NCBI GenBank assembly: GCA_037893245.1
Contig: JBAIAA010000607.1
Location: 62,001 to 126,000 of the forward strand
Direction of reading: 5' to 3'
Source: Crossaster papposus
Lineage: Eukaryota > Echinodermata > Asteroidea > Velatida > Solasteridae
Length of the DNA stretch: 64,000 bases
Made by a program: the position numbers and the translations under genes. The notes below the pieces were generated by a model. The model was not told the DNA's origin. It saw nothing but the letters and a program-made list of their open reading frames with translations, and searched no databases. Shown here piece after piece: positions 1 through 10,059 of this stretch (position 1 is its first letter; every line of letters starts with the position of its first letter).

Positions 1-1009
1 TACCAGTAGTAAAGGGTTGGTTTGGCAAACAAAATTCAATAATGATGTATACTGCCTGGTACACAAAACAAGTACATGTACCGGTACATATAAATATGTT
101 TCAGTAATACTTGGTACATGGTAAGGGCCCGGTGTAGCACTAGCAGTATATTTTATGTTTTTCTTCAAATTCGATTGTGTATTCGTACAGGGCTACCTAA
201 AAATGTATTGGTACCGGTATGTGTACATTACATGTACATGTATGGGTGTACGGTACATGTGATGAGTTTCCAATTGTACAATGTACATGTATGCCATTTT
301 CATCTCTTTTAAAAGCCCACTCTTTCTTGGCTGCCCAACGTCAGTTGAAATTTTTCTCATTTTTCAAATGGATCACGTTTTTGGAAATAACACGTACGTT
401 TTTATTTTGAATATCGGGTCAAAATCTAGCTGGGTCTGGTGTCCACTGTCAATTTGTAGGTCAAGCTGGCAATTTTCAGATCAAATTAGCCTGTAAGTAA
501 TAAACCAAACCAGCCTAGATGACAGAAACCAGACCAGAAACCAGACCAGCTGAAGACTCCAGAGTTTGGCATATGACCTCTATGTAGCCTACATGTAATC
601 CATACAATCCAATTTATCCTGACAAAAATCTGCTTTCAATTCTATTATGTTATGTGACTCAGTCATCATTGAAAAAAACCCTTAAAATTTACTATCTGCT
701 GACTGTGCAGACTAAATTGTCCTTAGTTACGGGCTAGTTGGGGGACTAGTAACACTAAACAGGCTTATTTGATTAGGCATGAATAAACATTTGTCTGCGG
801 AGTCTGCAGACAGTTGGCTTAGTTTTAGTCTTAGCAATGGCAGAATCATCATTGAATTCTGCAGACAATATGCGGAGTTGTTATTTAAAAAAAACTTTAA
901 ATTGAAATTGAGATCTTAGATTATTGTTAATCTGGAATATACTGGTACGGTATAATTGCAGAGATGAAACTTCATCAGGTTACCAGTACTAGTTGTCAAG
1001 CACATGTCT
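1..1009. other. Gene-free stretch, TACATGTA-rich
   Basis: No convincing exon is visible. The first 300 bases are dense in ACATGTAC and ACCGGTAC palindromes, which create short spurious frames. The rest is AT-rich single-copy-looking DNA with no recognisable element. Confidence 0.5.
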
Positions 1010-1396
1010 TTAAAGGTAGGATACACTATTGGTAATTGCTTGAATTATCATGAATAGGTAGATTTGGGGGGTTGTATTTTATAGTAAATATCGTTTAACT
1101 GACCTGTCAGAAGTTTTACACTCATGGATGCCGAGAAAAACACGAAAAACAGCGTTTGTTTTCCACTGGCGTCGAGCAGTTATTCTTATGTTATCTTTGT
1201 TTTTTCGCGATCGCCGGCCGGCGATCACAAATTTTTCTTTATAAAATTCTACTTGTCGGAATAATTACAGGATATCTAGTGCAATCATTTTGCTGAATGC
1301 CTAGAATCATTATTTACTTTCAAATGAGTAAGATATTTCTTAATAATTCGGTAGTAAATATTTTTGATATCTGCAAATGGTGTATACTACCTTTAA
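1010..1396 (-). mobile_element. Family A TTAA MITE, copy 1
   Basis: This is a near full-length non-autonomous DNA element. Orientation convention used throughout: + means the end reading ACCATTTGCAGATATC comes first, and this copy is reversed. It runs from TTAA-AGGTAGGATACAC to GGTGTATACTACCT-TTAA, so both ends carry inverted AGGTAG(G/T)ATACACC termini and a TTAA duplication. The centre has the palindrome GATCGCCGGCCGGCGATC. TTAA target duplication is the hallmark of piggyBac-type transposition; the superfamily assignment is inference because no transposase is present. Confidence 0.85.
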
Positions 1397-1507
1397 TTGA
1401 GCACTTTTGCTGTTTCAAAAGATACAAATTCATGCACAAACAACAAATTGTCTAATCTACATGTAGTATGTACTCTGTACCTCCACTCTACCAGTACCAG
1501 TATCCCT

Positions 1508-1894
1508 TTAAAGGTAGTATACACCATTTGCAGATATCGAAAATATTTACTACCGAATTATTAAGAAATATTTTACTTATTTGAAAGTAAATAATGATTC
1601 TAGGCACCCAGCAAAATGATTGCGCTAGATATCCTGTTATTATTCTGAAAAATTGAATTTTATAAAGACAAATTCTCGATCGCTGGACGGCAAGCTCGAA
1701 AAAACAAAGATAACATAAAGAATAACTGCTCGACGCCGGTTGAAAACAAACGCCGTTTTTCGTGCTTTTCTCGTCATCCATGATTCTAAAACTTCGGACA
1801 GCTCAGTTAAACGATATTTACTATAAATACAACCCCCCAAATCTACTCATTCATGATAATTCAAGCAATGACCAATGGTGTATACTACCTTTAA
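1508..1894 (+). mobile_element. Family A TTAA MITE, copy 2
   Basis: This is a full-length copy of 387 bp including both TTAA sites. Terminal inverted repeats, the central GATCG hairpin region and the subterminal GTTAAACGATATTTACTATAAA block are all recognisable. It lies 111 bp from copy 1 in opposite orientation, so the two copies form a large imperfect inverted repeat. Confidence 0.85.
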
Positions 1895-2940
1895 ATCCCA
1901 ACACATAAACAAATTACTACTACATGTGCATGAGGTGCCAGAACTACAAGCAAGTGTCCATGAAAATGTCCAGACTGGCTACCAGTACCTCATCAGTGCA
2001 GTAAAACTGTGGTCCACTAGACCACCACCTCCCCTCCCCCAGGGCCAGCTGTAAGTTTAAGGGCCAGCTGAAAGATTTAATGGGGTCTAGGCTTGTCAAG
2101 ACATTATCAGGCCCCATGGGACCCCAAGCCTAAACAAACACTGATTACACAGCCTATCAAACATTTGTTCTGGCCTTTTTAGTCACACCTTTTCCTCTCT
2201 TATAATTTGGACAATGGGTTGTCCCTGTCATCATGCATCACACACAGGTCAAGGACTGGGGTGGGGAGAGTGAACAGTACTAGTGTGAAAGACAATGTAA
2301 TTGTAGATGGATGTAGGTGCATTGTACTATTGTACTACATGTACCTCCATGATATACATTGTAATCAAAACCATGGAGGAATGTCAAAACCAAGTACTTG
2401 TCAAAACAAATCAAGAGCCTCGGTACCAATGAAGTGTGGACAAATGTTTCCTTGCCAAGAAAGAAAAAAAAGAACTGCACCTGTTGTATTGTCATTGACA
2501 CCTGTACGTACATGTACCTGTACAAGCCAACAAGACTTATACACGTTAGGACAGTATGTGACCACTAATGGAGATCATAGCAAACGTTGTCCATTGGTCA
2601 TACATGTACCTCGGCCAAATCGCCTGCAAATCGCACGATCCAGAAAATGGTACGATCCGGTGTGAACGAGGCATTTATTTAGGGGTACATGAAGCTATAT
2701 CATGTACACTGTACACGGTACATGTACAGTGTACTACAAAATTATCATACATGTAGGCCAAAATTACTGTAAAGGCCTACCAGTACATACATTGTATACC
2801 TGGTACACTTACAGTTTACTCAAGTAGTACTACATGTAGTATTCTGTAGTACGGTATTACCGTTAGGCGACGTAGGGTTAAAACCCTATTCTAGTAAATG
2901 AGGCAGTCTTCATGAAATCAATTGTATATTCAATATTCCT
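1895..2940. other. Gene-free stretch
   Basis: No exon or element could be supported. It contains several GTACATGTAC clusters (about 2,335, 2,510 and 2,690-2,760) and one CCATGGAGGAAT motif near 2,372 that recurs in hairpins elsewhere in the window. Confidence 0.4.
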
Positions 2941-3318
2941 CACACCATTAATAATTGGTTGAATTTATCATGAATGATGAATGAGTAGATTTGGGGGTCG
3001 ATTAACTGAACTGTCCGAAGTTTTACAATCATGGATGCCGAAAAAAAGCAAGAAAAAAAGCAAGAAAAAAAACCAAGAAAAACAGCATTCGTTCTCAATC
3101 GGGCAGTTCTTAATTATTCTTGTTTATTTCCTTGTTCGTGTTTTTTTTTTTTTTAATTGAATTTTTTGTAACAATTACAGGATATCTAGCGCAATCATTT
3201 TGCTGGATGCCTGGAATCATATATTGGAAGATCAAAGATGGAAGATATTTCTTAATAATTCGGTAGTAAACATTATAGATATCTGCAAATGGTGTATCCT
3301 ACACACATGTACCTTCAA
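2941..3318 (-). mobile_element. Family A MITE, copy 3 (diverged)
   Basis: Reversed copy recognisable from CACACCATTAATAATTGG to ATCTGCAAATGGTGTATCC. The interior carries a duplicated AAAAAAGCAAG tract and an A/T-rich replacement of the central hairpin. The expected right end CCTACCTTTAA reads CCTACACACATGTACCTTCAA, that is, the TA dinucleotide is expanded by 10 bp. No clean TTAA duplication remains. Confidence 0.75.
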
Positions 3319-4024
3319 TACGTATCACAGTGATGCATTTTATCTGTAGAAGAGTTACAAATCTTAGGAAAAGAAAAAGAAAAAAAAATAGATTCTCGTC
3401 CTCGCGCGCATCCTTGTTTGCTGCTGTATCAAGCCCCCAATGGGCTATGCAGAGATGGAGTTAAATTATTATCTTATGACCATATGACGCAACACTATAT
3501 AATTCTGCAATAAAGTATAGATCTATACAAATTATACTAGTACGTCGAGAAACGTATTGGCTTCTATATCATGTACCATGAAAACCAAAGAATAAATATT
3601 TAACAAATTACTTACATTGTACACATACCAGTATGTTTTTTCTGTTTCCCCTTGTCACAGCTGCATGTGTACCAATACATGTATAACGAATCCAGTCTAA
3701 TCAGTACACTGTTGCAGTTTACTATAAACTGGTACATTACACATTACACATTTTTAAATCTCACCATGCAGACAGTCATAGAATGAGCATGGAGATCAGG
3801 AATGAGAGACTACCGGTACCACAAAGTACAGGAGCCATGCAACAGTGGTGGAAGTTATTAACTACCCCTTCAGGAAGTAACCATCTATTTGTTTGGAGTG
3901 ATTCCTTCCTATTATCTGACCACATTTCCTAAACAGATCACCTACATGTATAGACACAAATAATCAAGCAATAAGCCAGGCAACTGTTAAACACACTATG
4001 CAAGGAGACCTCAAGCCATTAGGT
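3319..4024. other. Gene-free stretch
   Basis: A-rich tract near 3,368 and several TACATGTA palindromes. No exon, RNA gene or repeat unit that I can support. Confidence 0.4.
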
Positions 4025-4245
4025 TTAAAGGTAGGATACACTATTTGCAGATATCAAAAAGTTTTACTACAGAATTATTACAAAATATCTTTCTTATTTA
4101 AAAGTAAATAATAATTGTAGGCATCCAGCAAATTAATTGCGCTATATATCATGTAATTATTCCGAAAAAATTGAATTTTAAAAACATCCGGTTGAAAACA
4201 TTCATGATAATTCAAGCAATTACCAATGGTGTATCCTACCTTTAA
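4025..4245 (+). mobile_element. Family A MITE, copy 4 (internally deleted)
   Basis: A 221-bp deletion derivative with both TTAA ends. The interior jumps from GGTTGAAAAC directly to ATTCATGATAATTC, removing the block that normally encodes the CATCCATGATTG and ATATTTACTATAAA segments. The same junction is present in the copy at 25,701-25,972, so the two derive from one deleted ancestor. Confidence 0.85.
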
Positions 4246-4430
4246 ATTGTACAAATGTACTAGTACTATGGTAAATAAATTCATGCACATACTGTACCAG
4301 TATGTACATGTACATGTACCAGTGTACAATTACATGCATGCAAACTTGCTTGTGTAAGGGTGGGTTTTCACGGGGGCACGCGAACGATTAGCGAAGGATG
4401 TGAATGCCGAAAAAATGGCAAAGTCCAACA
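4188..4430 (+). repeat. Duplicated block, copy 1 (pairs with 25,913-26,145)
   Basis: About 240 bp spanning the end of a deleted family A MITE, a spacer with ATGCATGCAAACTTGC, and a 73-bp transposon end. It is almost identical to 25,913-26,145. Differences include an extra CATGTA unit here (TATGTACATGTACATGTACC versus TATGTACATGTACC) and ACTAGTACT in place of ACC. Confidence 0.85.
4358..4430 (+). mobile_element. Solo terminal inverted repeat of the 26.1-kb TIR element
   Basis: These 73 bases, beginning GGGTGGGTTTTCACGGGGGC and ending AAGTCCAACA, equal the left inverted repeat of the complete element at 26,073-26,712 over its exact length. The rest of that element is absent and a family A fragment follows directly. 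Confidence 0.8.
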
Positions 4431-4431
4431 A

Positions 4432-4614
4432 AAAATGTTTACGATCGCCGGAAAATAAATGAGAACGACAAAATAACTACCGCCCGACTCGTTTTTTATC
4501 AGCATCCATGATTGTTCAACAATTTTTTTCTCTAAAATACACCCCCCCCCCAAAAAAAAAATGCATCTATTCATGATAATTAAAGCAATTACCAATGGTG
4601 TATCCTTCGTTTAA
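4432..4614 (+). mobile_element. Family A MITE fragment, copy 5 (right half)
   Basis: Right half of family A from the GATCGCCGG hairpin region to ATTACCAATGGTGTATCC and a TTAA. A run of nine C and nine A bases disrupts the usual TACAACCCCCCAAATC block. It abuts the solo inverted repeat with no spacer. Confidence 0.75.
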
Positions 4615-5023
4615 TAGGCAGTTGGGATTTGCCAGGATATGTTCCTTGTAAAATACACTAGGGAGTTAGGGTTTATTTGATAAATTTTAAATGAAGTACA
4701 CTATCAAAATGTACTTTATGTGTACAAATAATGTAAAGTATAACTAATGCCAGCATGCAAGCATAGCAAGTTCTTGTTTCTCGAAACTTCCTCCCGAGTG
4801 AATGACAAAACACAGAAAAATCCTGAAATTCAATGGTTCAAGGCAAAAAAACCAACCCCCCCAAAAACAACACATCCAAACTCTGTATAAATTTGCAGCT
4901 TTTAAAATATTGAGACTGTTATTACACTTTCATAAATCCTACAAATATACAGAATTGTTACAAAGACAAAGAAATTAAAAGTATAAGGAAACAAATAAAT
5001 TGCTACAATCTCAAATGCTTTAC
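4615..5023. other. Gene-free stretch (possible intron of a minus-strand gene)
   Basis: AT-rich, no exon recognised. If the candidate exon at 5,024-5,108 is real, this would be the start of its first intron. Confidence 0.3.
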
Positions 5024-5108
5024 CGCCGAATTTCATCATCTTGAGATACTTGCTTCTCCTCTTCTTCCCTCTTAGTTTACCGAACCCAGGAAGAACAAAA
5101 CACAGCAT
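5024..5108 (-). CDS. Candidate first coding exon, unidentified protein
   Basis: A short open segment starting with ATG at 5,108 on the minus strand encodes MLCFVLPGFGKLRGKKRRSK and then YLKMMKFG, a strongly basic stretch. It ends at a plausible splice donor (GGCG then GTAAAG, the GT at 5,023-5,022), leaving phase 1. A TATATAAA box lies about 240 bp upstream at 5,350-5,357. The match of TATA box, start and donor is suggestive, but short upstream frames precede this ATG and no later exon was found. I do not recognise the protein; it could be chance. Confidence 0.25.
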
Positions 5109-5349
5109 GATTCACCAGCGTCGACCCTCAAAACATCCAAGCAGATCGGTTCAAAGTCCAAACAGTCCCGTCCCACAAACAAAACAAAGCAAAGCCAAAC
5201 AATTCACGGAGAATAATCTTTGCATGCGCTTGGATAAACTGAAAAATGTTTTGCTTAAATGTCCGACCGTATGGTACATGTACTTCACGCAGCTTGCTTT
5301 CAAACCAAAAACCGAAGACGTAAAAATCGGCACAATCCGTGCCGCAGTG

Positions 5350-5357
5350 TTTATATA
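5350..5357 (-). promoter_or_regulatory. TATA-box-like motif
   Basis: TATATAAA on the minus strand in the context GGTCTATATAAACACTGCG. A near-identical context (GGACTATATAAACTCCG) lies upstream of the candidate exon at 38.2-38.4 kb. It is placed to serve the candidate exon at 5,024-5,108. Confidence 0.35.
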
Positions 5358-5410
5358 GACCTACGGCATCTGTCAAAGCAAAGCAGATGCCACGGAAACC
5401 ATTACATCAT

Positions 5411-5462
5411 TGTTCCCAGGGTTGGGAGTTCCACGTTGTTCCCAGGGTTGGGAGTTCCACGT
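5411..5462 (+). repeat. Exact 26-bp tandem duplication
   Basis: A 26-bp unit beginning TGTTCCCAGGGTTGGGAGTT occurs twice back to back without mismatch, suggesting a recent slippage duplication. Confidence 0.9.
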
Positions 5463-5882
5463 TGGAACTGCGCCATTAAAATAATCTCATTCAGAATTCC
5501 CGCGACCGGTTAAAACACGGTCAATGCACAGGTACGTAGGCAATATTGATTGGGAGTGACCTTTATAGTTGTAACTGGCCAGGCCCTGATCCGATGAGGT
5601 AATTCTAACCGTGCTATTTTAGGAATCTTTCGCCTTGGGGATGTGAACATGATGATGTAGATGGTGGTATTAAACTTGCAGATGATGAAATTAAATGAAT
5701 ATAAATATAACCAGGGGAAATCCTTTTGGCTAACTCTATTAATTAGTTGATTGATTTGGTCTGAAGGAAATCTAGCATGAAAGATTTTCTCCCAAATTCA
5801 ATTTGACATACAAGATAATATAGAAAATAAAGAGTTTAAATGTATACTTATGCGTACAAAAATGCTTTACTTATATGTTAAC

Positions 5883-5914
5883 CCATGGAGGAATAAGAAG
5901 GCATTCCTCCATGG
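5883..5914. repeat. Hairpin CCATGGAGGAAT / ATTCCTCCATGG
   Basis: Perfect 12-bp arms flank the 8-nt loop AAGAAGGC. GTTAAC lies just outside both arms, extending the symmetry with a one-base offset. The same arm sequence recurs at 15,714-15,743 with a loop that is nearly the reverse complement. Confidence 0.85.
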
Positions 5915-5917
5915 TTA

Positions 5918-6165
5918 ACCCTAGCCAAATACTGATTTACATCAATAAGAAAACAAATAATTTAAAAAAACAAATAAGTTAAGCAAACTTTTATGACTTT
6001 TTATGATGTGCAAGTGTATATTTGGAGACAAAATTAAAACTTCAATTCAAACGCAAATTCTGTATTACATTTACAACAAGCTCGATTGGATCTCGGAAGC
6101 TGCAGGTCAACAAAATTGAACGATTTTGTGTGCACACTTCGAACAGCGTCCTCTTTCGTTTTTCA
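5918..6165 (+). repeat. Interspersed repeat R2, copy 1
   Basis: Begins near AACCCTAGCCAAATACTG and includes ACTTCAATTCAAACGCAAAT, CAAGCTCGATTGGATCTCGG and GATTTTGTGTGCACACTTCG. Related copies are at 8,087-8,262 and about 34,905-35,005. No coding capacity or clear termini; class unknown. Confidence 0.75.
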
Positions 6166-7728
6166 ATGAATAATAGATTTCCTCCGTGTACAGGCGTACA
6201 TGTACGTCCTTTTATTTTTTTACGGAAAAATGGTTTTCAATTTTTACCCAATTCTAAAGTGAAACAGGCAGCTATTGACAAAAAGAGGCAAAGAACTTGT
6301 CCGAATTTTAAACCTATAGATGCAGTTAAATTACCTAAAAAACATAAGATTTTGCCTAAAAACTGCCGCGGTAAGTGTGACTTTTGCCCGACTCGCTTGT
6401 GCTCTGTACCGATGTTTAATATTACCGGTATATGAACAAAAGGAAGAACATGGGAACTCCTTAAGCTGCTTACCCACAGAACTGTACATAAAGGCAAACG
6501 CTTTTATATACACTGGTAGTGGTACATGCCATGTAGATGTAGATGTAGTTCAAACATTTCCATCACAGGTTCTATGCAGCACAGCCACAGAGGTTTTCTT
6601 TTCAGAGGTTTCACCCAAATTAGCATTTAACTGCAGGCAATTAGTCAGCAGAGCTGACCCAATCTCAATTCCCAATCTCAATGAACCCTGCCTGAACTCT
6701 CAAATGTCCCTTCAGAGAGCCCATAGCTAAATATTTGACCCTTAATTAAACCAAGGGCTTTTTCCCCCCACATAAAAACCTTCTGGAAGCTCATTTCAAT
6801 AATCCTGAGGAAAAAGTTGGGAACAATGTACTTCCGGCAGCTACCTGTACCCATAGAGAAAGGCTGTACCATAGATCCTCCTGGATGTTCATACAAAGAC
6901 GCAGTGTCCTTGCACACAGTGTGACCAGAAGGATGCATTGGGAACAGAAACACCTACTGTATACTATACTGTACTCTTCCAGAATTTGCAGACAATGGTT
7001 TGGAAATTATGCCCCTTGGAAATCAAAATAAATCCCCGCTATGTGAATAGTGATTCCTGGGCTCTTCAAGCAGCAGTGCTATTATTAATGCAGGGAGAAT
7101 GAGTCATAGGGTGAAACCACTTCGCAGCGGGAGGGAAAAGGTAAAACAGTTGCAAGAGGGGACAACTATTAAAAGGAAAAGTGAGGGACAATCTTCCTTG
7201 CTTTGTCCTGTTTATATTATTTTATTTCAATTCTTGTAATTGTCCTCATATTTTTATGTAATCCTGCAAAATAATAAATGAAATGAAATGAAACACTGAA
7301 CACGAATGCTATCCCTACTTTGAGCATATCCTGTAAGATTAAAAAAAACAATTTTGTTAAATACTTGCCCTAAAAGACATCATTTTGGATACAGTTTTTC
7401 TGTGAGCTTTTACAATCAAAATATACCGACTTCTTTGTTCACTTTGAAATTTATGCCAATTTACCTAGTGTCAGTTTCCCTGGTACCGGTAGTTTAGAAA
7501 GTATGACCAAACTTTGTAAAGAAAAACATGGGTGATACTCGCCCATACCGGTTTGTCCACAGCATCATAATCCTCACTTGGCATATATTCTGTACTCATA
7601 AACACTTGCACTCCATCTGCATCTAATTAAGCTCTTGGAAGTATAGTTGTAGTATTTCTATGCCCAAAGCCCTTTATAAATACCCAATGAAATTAAATTT
7701 TTCGGAGTTGTGGAACAAAAAAGTACTC
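6166..7728. other. Gene-free stretch with a possible LINE 3' tail
   Basis: No exon recognised. At 7,262-7,292 the string AATAATAAATGAAATGAAATGAAA follows a T-rich segment and resembles the (TGAAA)n 3' tail of a non-LTR retrotransposon on the + strand, but no reverse-transcriptase coding was seen upstream. Confidence 0.35.
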
Positions 7729-8085
7729 TTAAGGGATACACCATTGGTAATTGCTTGAATTATGAGAAAAGGGCGGATTTTGGGAGTTGTATTTTATAGT
7801 AAATATTGTTTAACTGACCTGTCTAACGTTTTACAATCATGAGAACCGGTCTCGGGCAGTGCTTCTTATGTTGTTCTGGTTTTTTTCGCGATCACCGTCC
7901 AGCGATCGAGATTTGTTTTATAAAAATTTTTTTCAAAACAATTACAGGATATCTAGCGCACTCATTTTGCTAGATGCCTACAATCATTATTTACTTTCAA
8001 ATAATTAAGATATTTCTCAATAATTCGGTAGTAAAATCGTTCGATATCTGCAAATGGTGTATCCTTATCCTACATATACCTTTAA
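7729..8085 (-). mobile_element. Family A MITE, copy 6
   Basis: Reversed copy with TTAA on both sides. The right end reads CCTACATATACCTTTAA instead of CCTACCTTTAA, a 6-bp expansion (CATATA) at the TA. The central block is shortened around the GATCACCG hairpin. It directly abuts repeat R2 copy 2. Confidence 0.85.
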
Positions 8086-8086
8086 C

Positions 8087-8262
8087 CCTAACCTTAGCCA
8101 AATACTGATTTACATCAACAAAAAAGACAAAATTAAGCCAACTTTTATAAGTTTTAATGTTCTGCAATGTGCAAGTTTGAATTGAGGCAAAATCAAAACT
8201 TCAATTCAAATGCAAATTCTGCACAACATTTACAACAAGCTCGATTGGATCTCGGAAGCTCG
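8087..8262 (+). repeat. Interspersed repeat R2, copy 2
   Basis: Matches 5,918 onward: GCCAAATACTGATTTACATC, ACTTCAATTCAAATGCAAAT and CAAGCTCGATTGGATCTCGG are shared. The match stops after GGAAGCT, whereas copy 1 continues further. Confidence 0.75.
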
Positions 8263-8593
8263 GGAGGAGCAAGGTAAAAAATAATAAGGAAAAGTAGCAG
8301 TAGAAATACCAAAGTTAACCCTTTACATACTTTACCACATATTTTAAACAGTAAACCCAACATTGGTAAGGAAAGGGTTAGCAATCATCTCACCTCAGAC
8401 ACAATTTCCTCTCTCCAGACACATTCCAGGCTCGTTTCCAAACCATCTCAAGATGTCTGTTATGGATTCTCTATATGACGTACCGGTATCTTCTTAATTA
8501 TTTAAACCCTGCCACAAATCACCAACTCGCCAGACAATCGTTCTGTTTGTTGATGCAATGCTATGCATCATGTCTGATGAGAGTACAGTTATG

Positions 8594-8981
8594 TGGTAGG
8601 ATACACCATTTGCAGATATACCGGTATATAGAAACAAAATATTAAGAAATACATGTATCTTACTTATTTGAAAGTTTAAAAAGTAAATATTGATTAGAGG
8701 CATCTAGCAAAATGATTGGGCTAGATACATGTATCCTGTATTTGTTCCGGAATTTTTATTTTTTTTTAAAGAAATTGCGATCGCCGCAAGGCGAATGCGG
8801 AAAAAACAAGAACAACAACAACTGACCGACGCCGGTTAAAAACGAATGCCATTTTTCTTGCTTTTTTCTCGGCATCCATGATTGTAAAACTTTGAAAAGG
8901 TCAGTTAAACAATATTTACTATAACTACAACCCCTCAAATCCACCCATTCCGGATAATTCAAGCAATTACCAATTACCTTT
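8594..8981 (+). mobile_element. Family A MITE, copy 7 with three hexamer insertions
   Basis: Near full-length copy without clear TTAA ends. Compared with its siblings it carries TACATGTA where they have TA at 8,650-8,657 (AAATATCTTAC in siblings) and 8,726-8,733 (AGATATCCTGTA in siblings). TACCGGTA occurs in the CAGATATC region at 8,619-8,626. The rest aligns without large gaps, so these are discrete 6-bp gains. Confidence 0.85.
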
Positions 8982-9399
8982 CATTCAAATAAAGATCTCT
9001 AAGCATTTCTGCAGCCAAAAACTACTGAATAATTATCAAATAATTTACTTCACTGCAAATAAATATAAAACAGTCTCAAAGCATCCGGTGAAATCACAGC
9101 ATCCGGTGTGCTGCAGTTTTCAAGAAAAGTGAAATCTTGTATCCTTTTCCAACGATTACCGGCTGGCAAAGGTTGCAAATACCCGACTACTTTAAAACAC
9201 TGCCAACTATTTTTTTCAATTTAGGTAGTCCACATTTAATTTGCAATATTAATATTAATTAATTAGAGAAACATCCATGAATGGTTGACAGCCAACTAAG
9301 TCCGGTTTCCCCACCCAATAATTCCCCGATGTCTATAAATTGCTGTGTTTCGTCGGAAGAAAGTCTAGTCAAGTAAAACACCAAGGAAATGGTCTATCT
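8982..9399. other. Gene-free stretch
   Basis: Nothing supportable; a short direct repeat (GCATCCGGTG, 9,081 and 9,102) is the only structure seen. Confidence 0.4.
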
Positions 9400-9780
9400 T
9401 AAAGGTAGGATACACCATTTGCAGACATCAGAAATATTTACTACCGAATTATTAGAAAATATCTTACTTATTTGAAAGTAAATAATGATTCTAGGCATCT
9501 AGCAAAATGATTGCGCTAGATATCCTGTAATTATTCCAAAAAATAACATTTTAAAAAAGACAAATTCACGATCGCCAGACGGCGATCGTGAAAAAACAAA
9601 GATAACATAAGAATAACTGCTCGACGCCGGTTGAAAACAAACGTAGTTTTTCGTGCTTTTCTTGGCATCTATGATTGTAAAACTTTGGAAAGGTCAGTTA
9701 AACGATATTTACTATAAAATACAACCCCCAAAATCTACCCATTCAGGATAATTCAAGCAATTACCAATGGTCTATCTTAA
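9400..9780 (+). mobile_element. Family A MITE, copy 8
   Basis: Full-length with a perfect central hairpin (CACGATCGCC...GGCGATCGTG) and TTAA at both ends. The right terminus is atypical: it reads CCAATGGTCTATCTTAA, and the 14 bases ATGGTCTATCTTAA also stand immediately left of the element. Confidence 0.85.
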
Positions 9781-10059
9781 CTTATCAGGCTGGCTCATCC
9801 AATGGAATGGTTGGATCATTGCAATTCGCCATGGTTTCCATCTAGAGGGTCAATACTGGCTTGCAGTAGAGTTGATCCTTTATTATCCTGGCTGTCTGCA
9901 CTATGTCAACATTGCATTAGTAATCCCAAGTCTACAGACAGATATTGCTATTGAATTGAGTAAGAATGACCCATGGGAGACGACAGATAAACTGCAGTCA
10001 AAATAAACATCTCTCTCATCAATAAAGTAGAAAAAGATAACACAATTTTGATGCATGCG

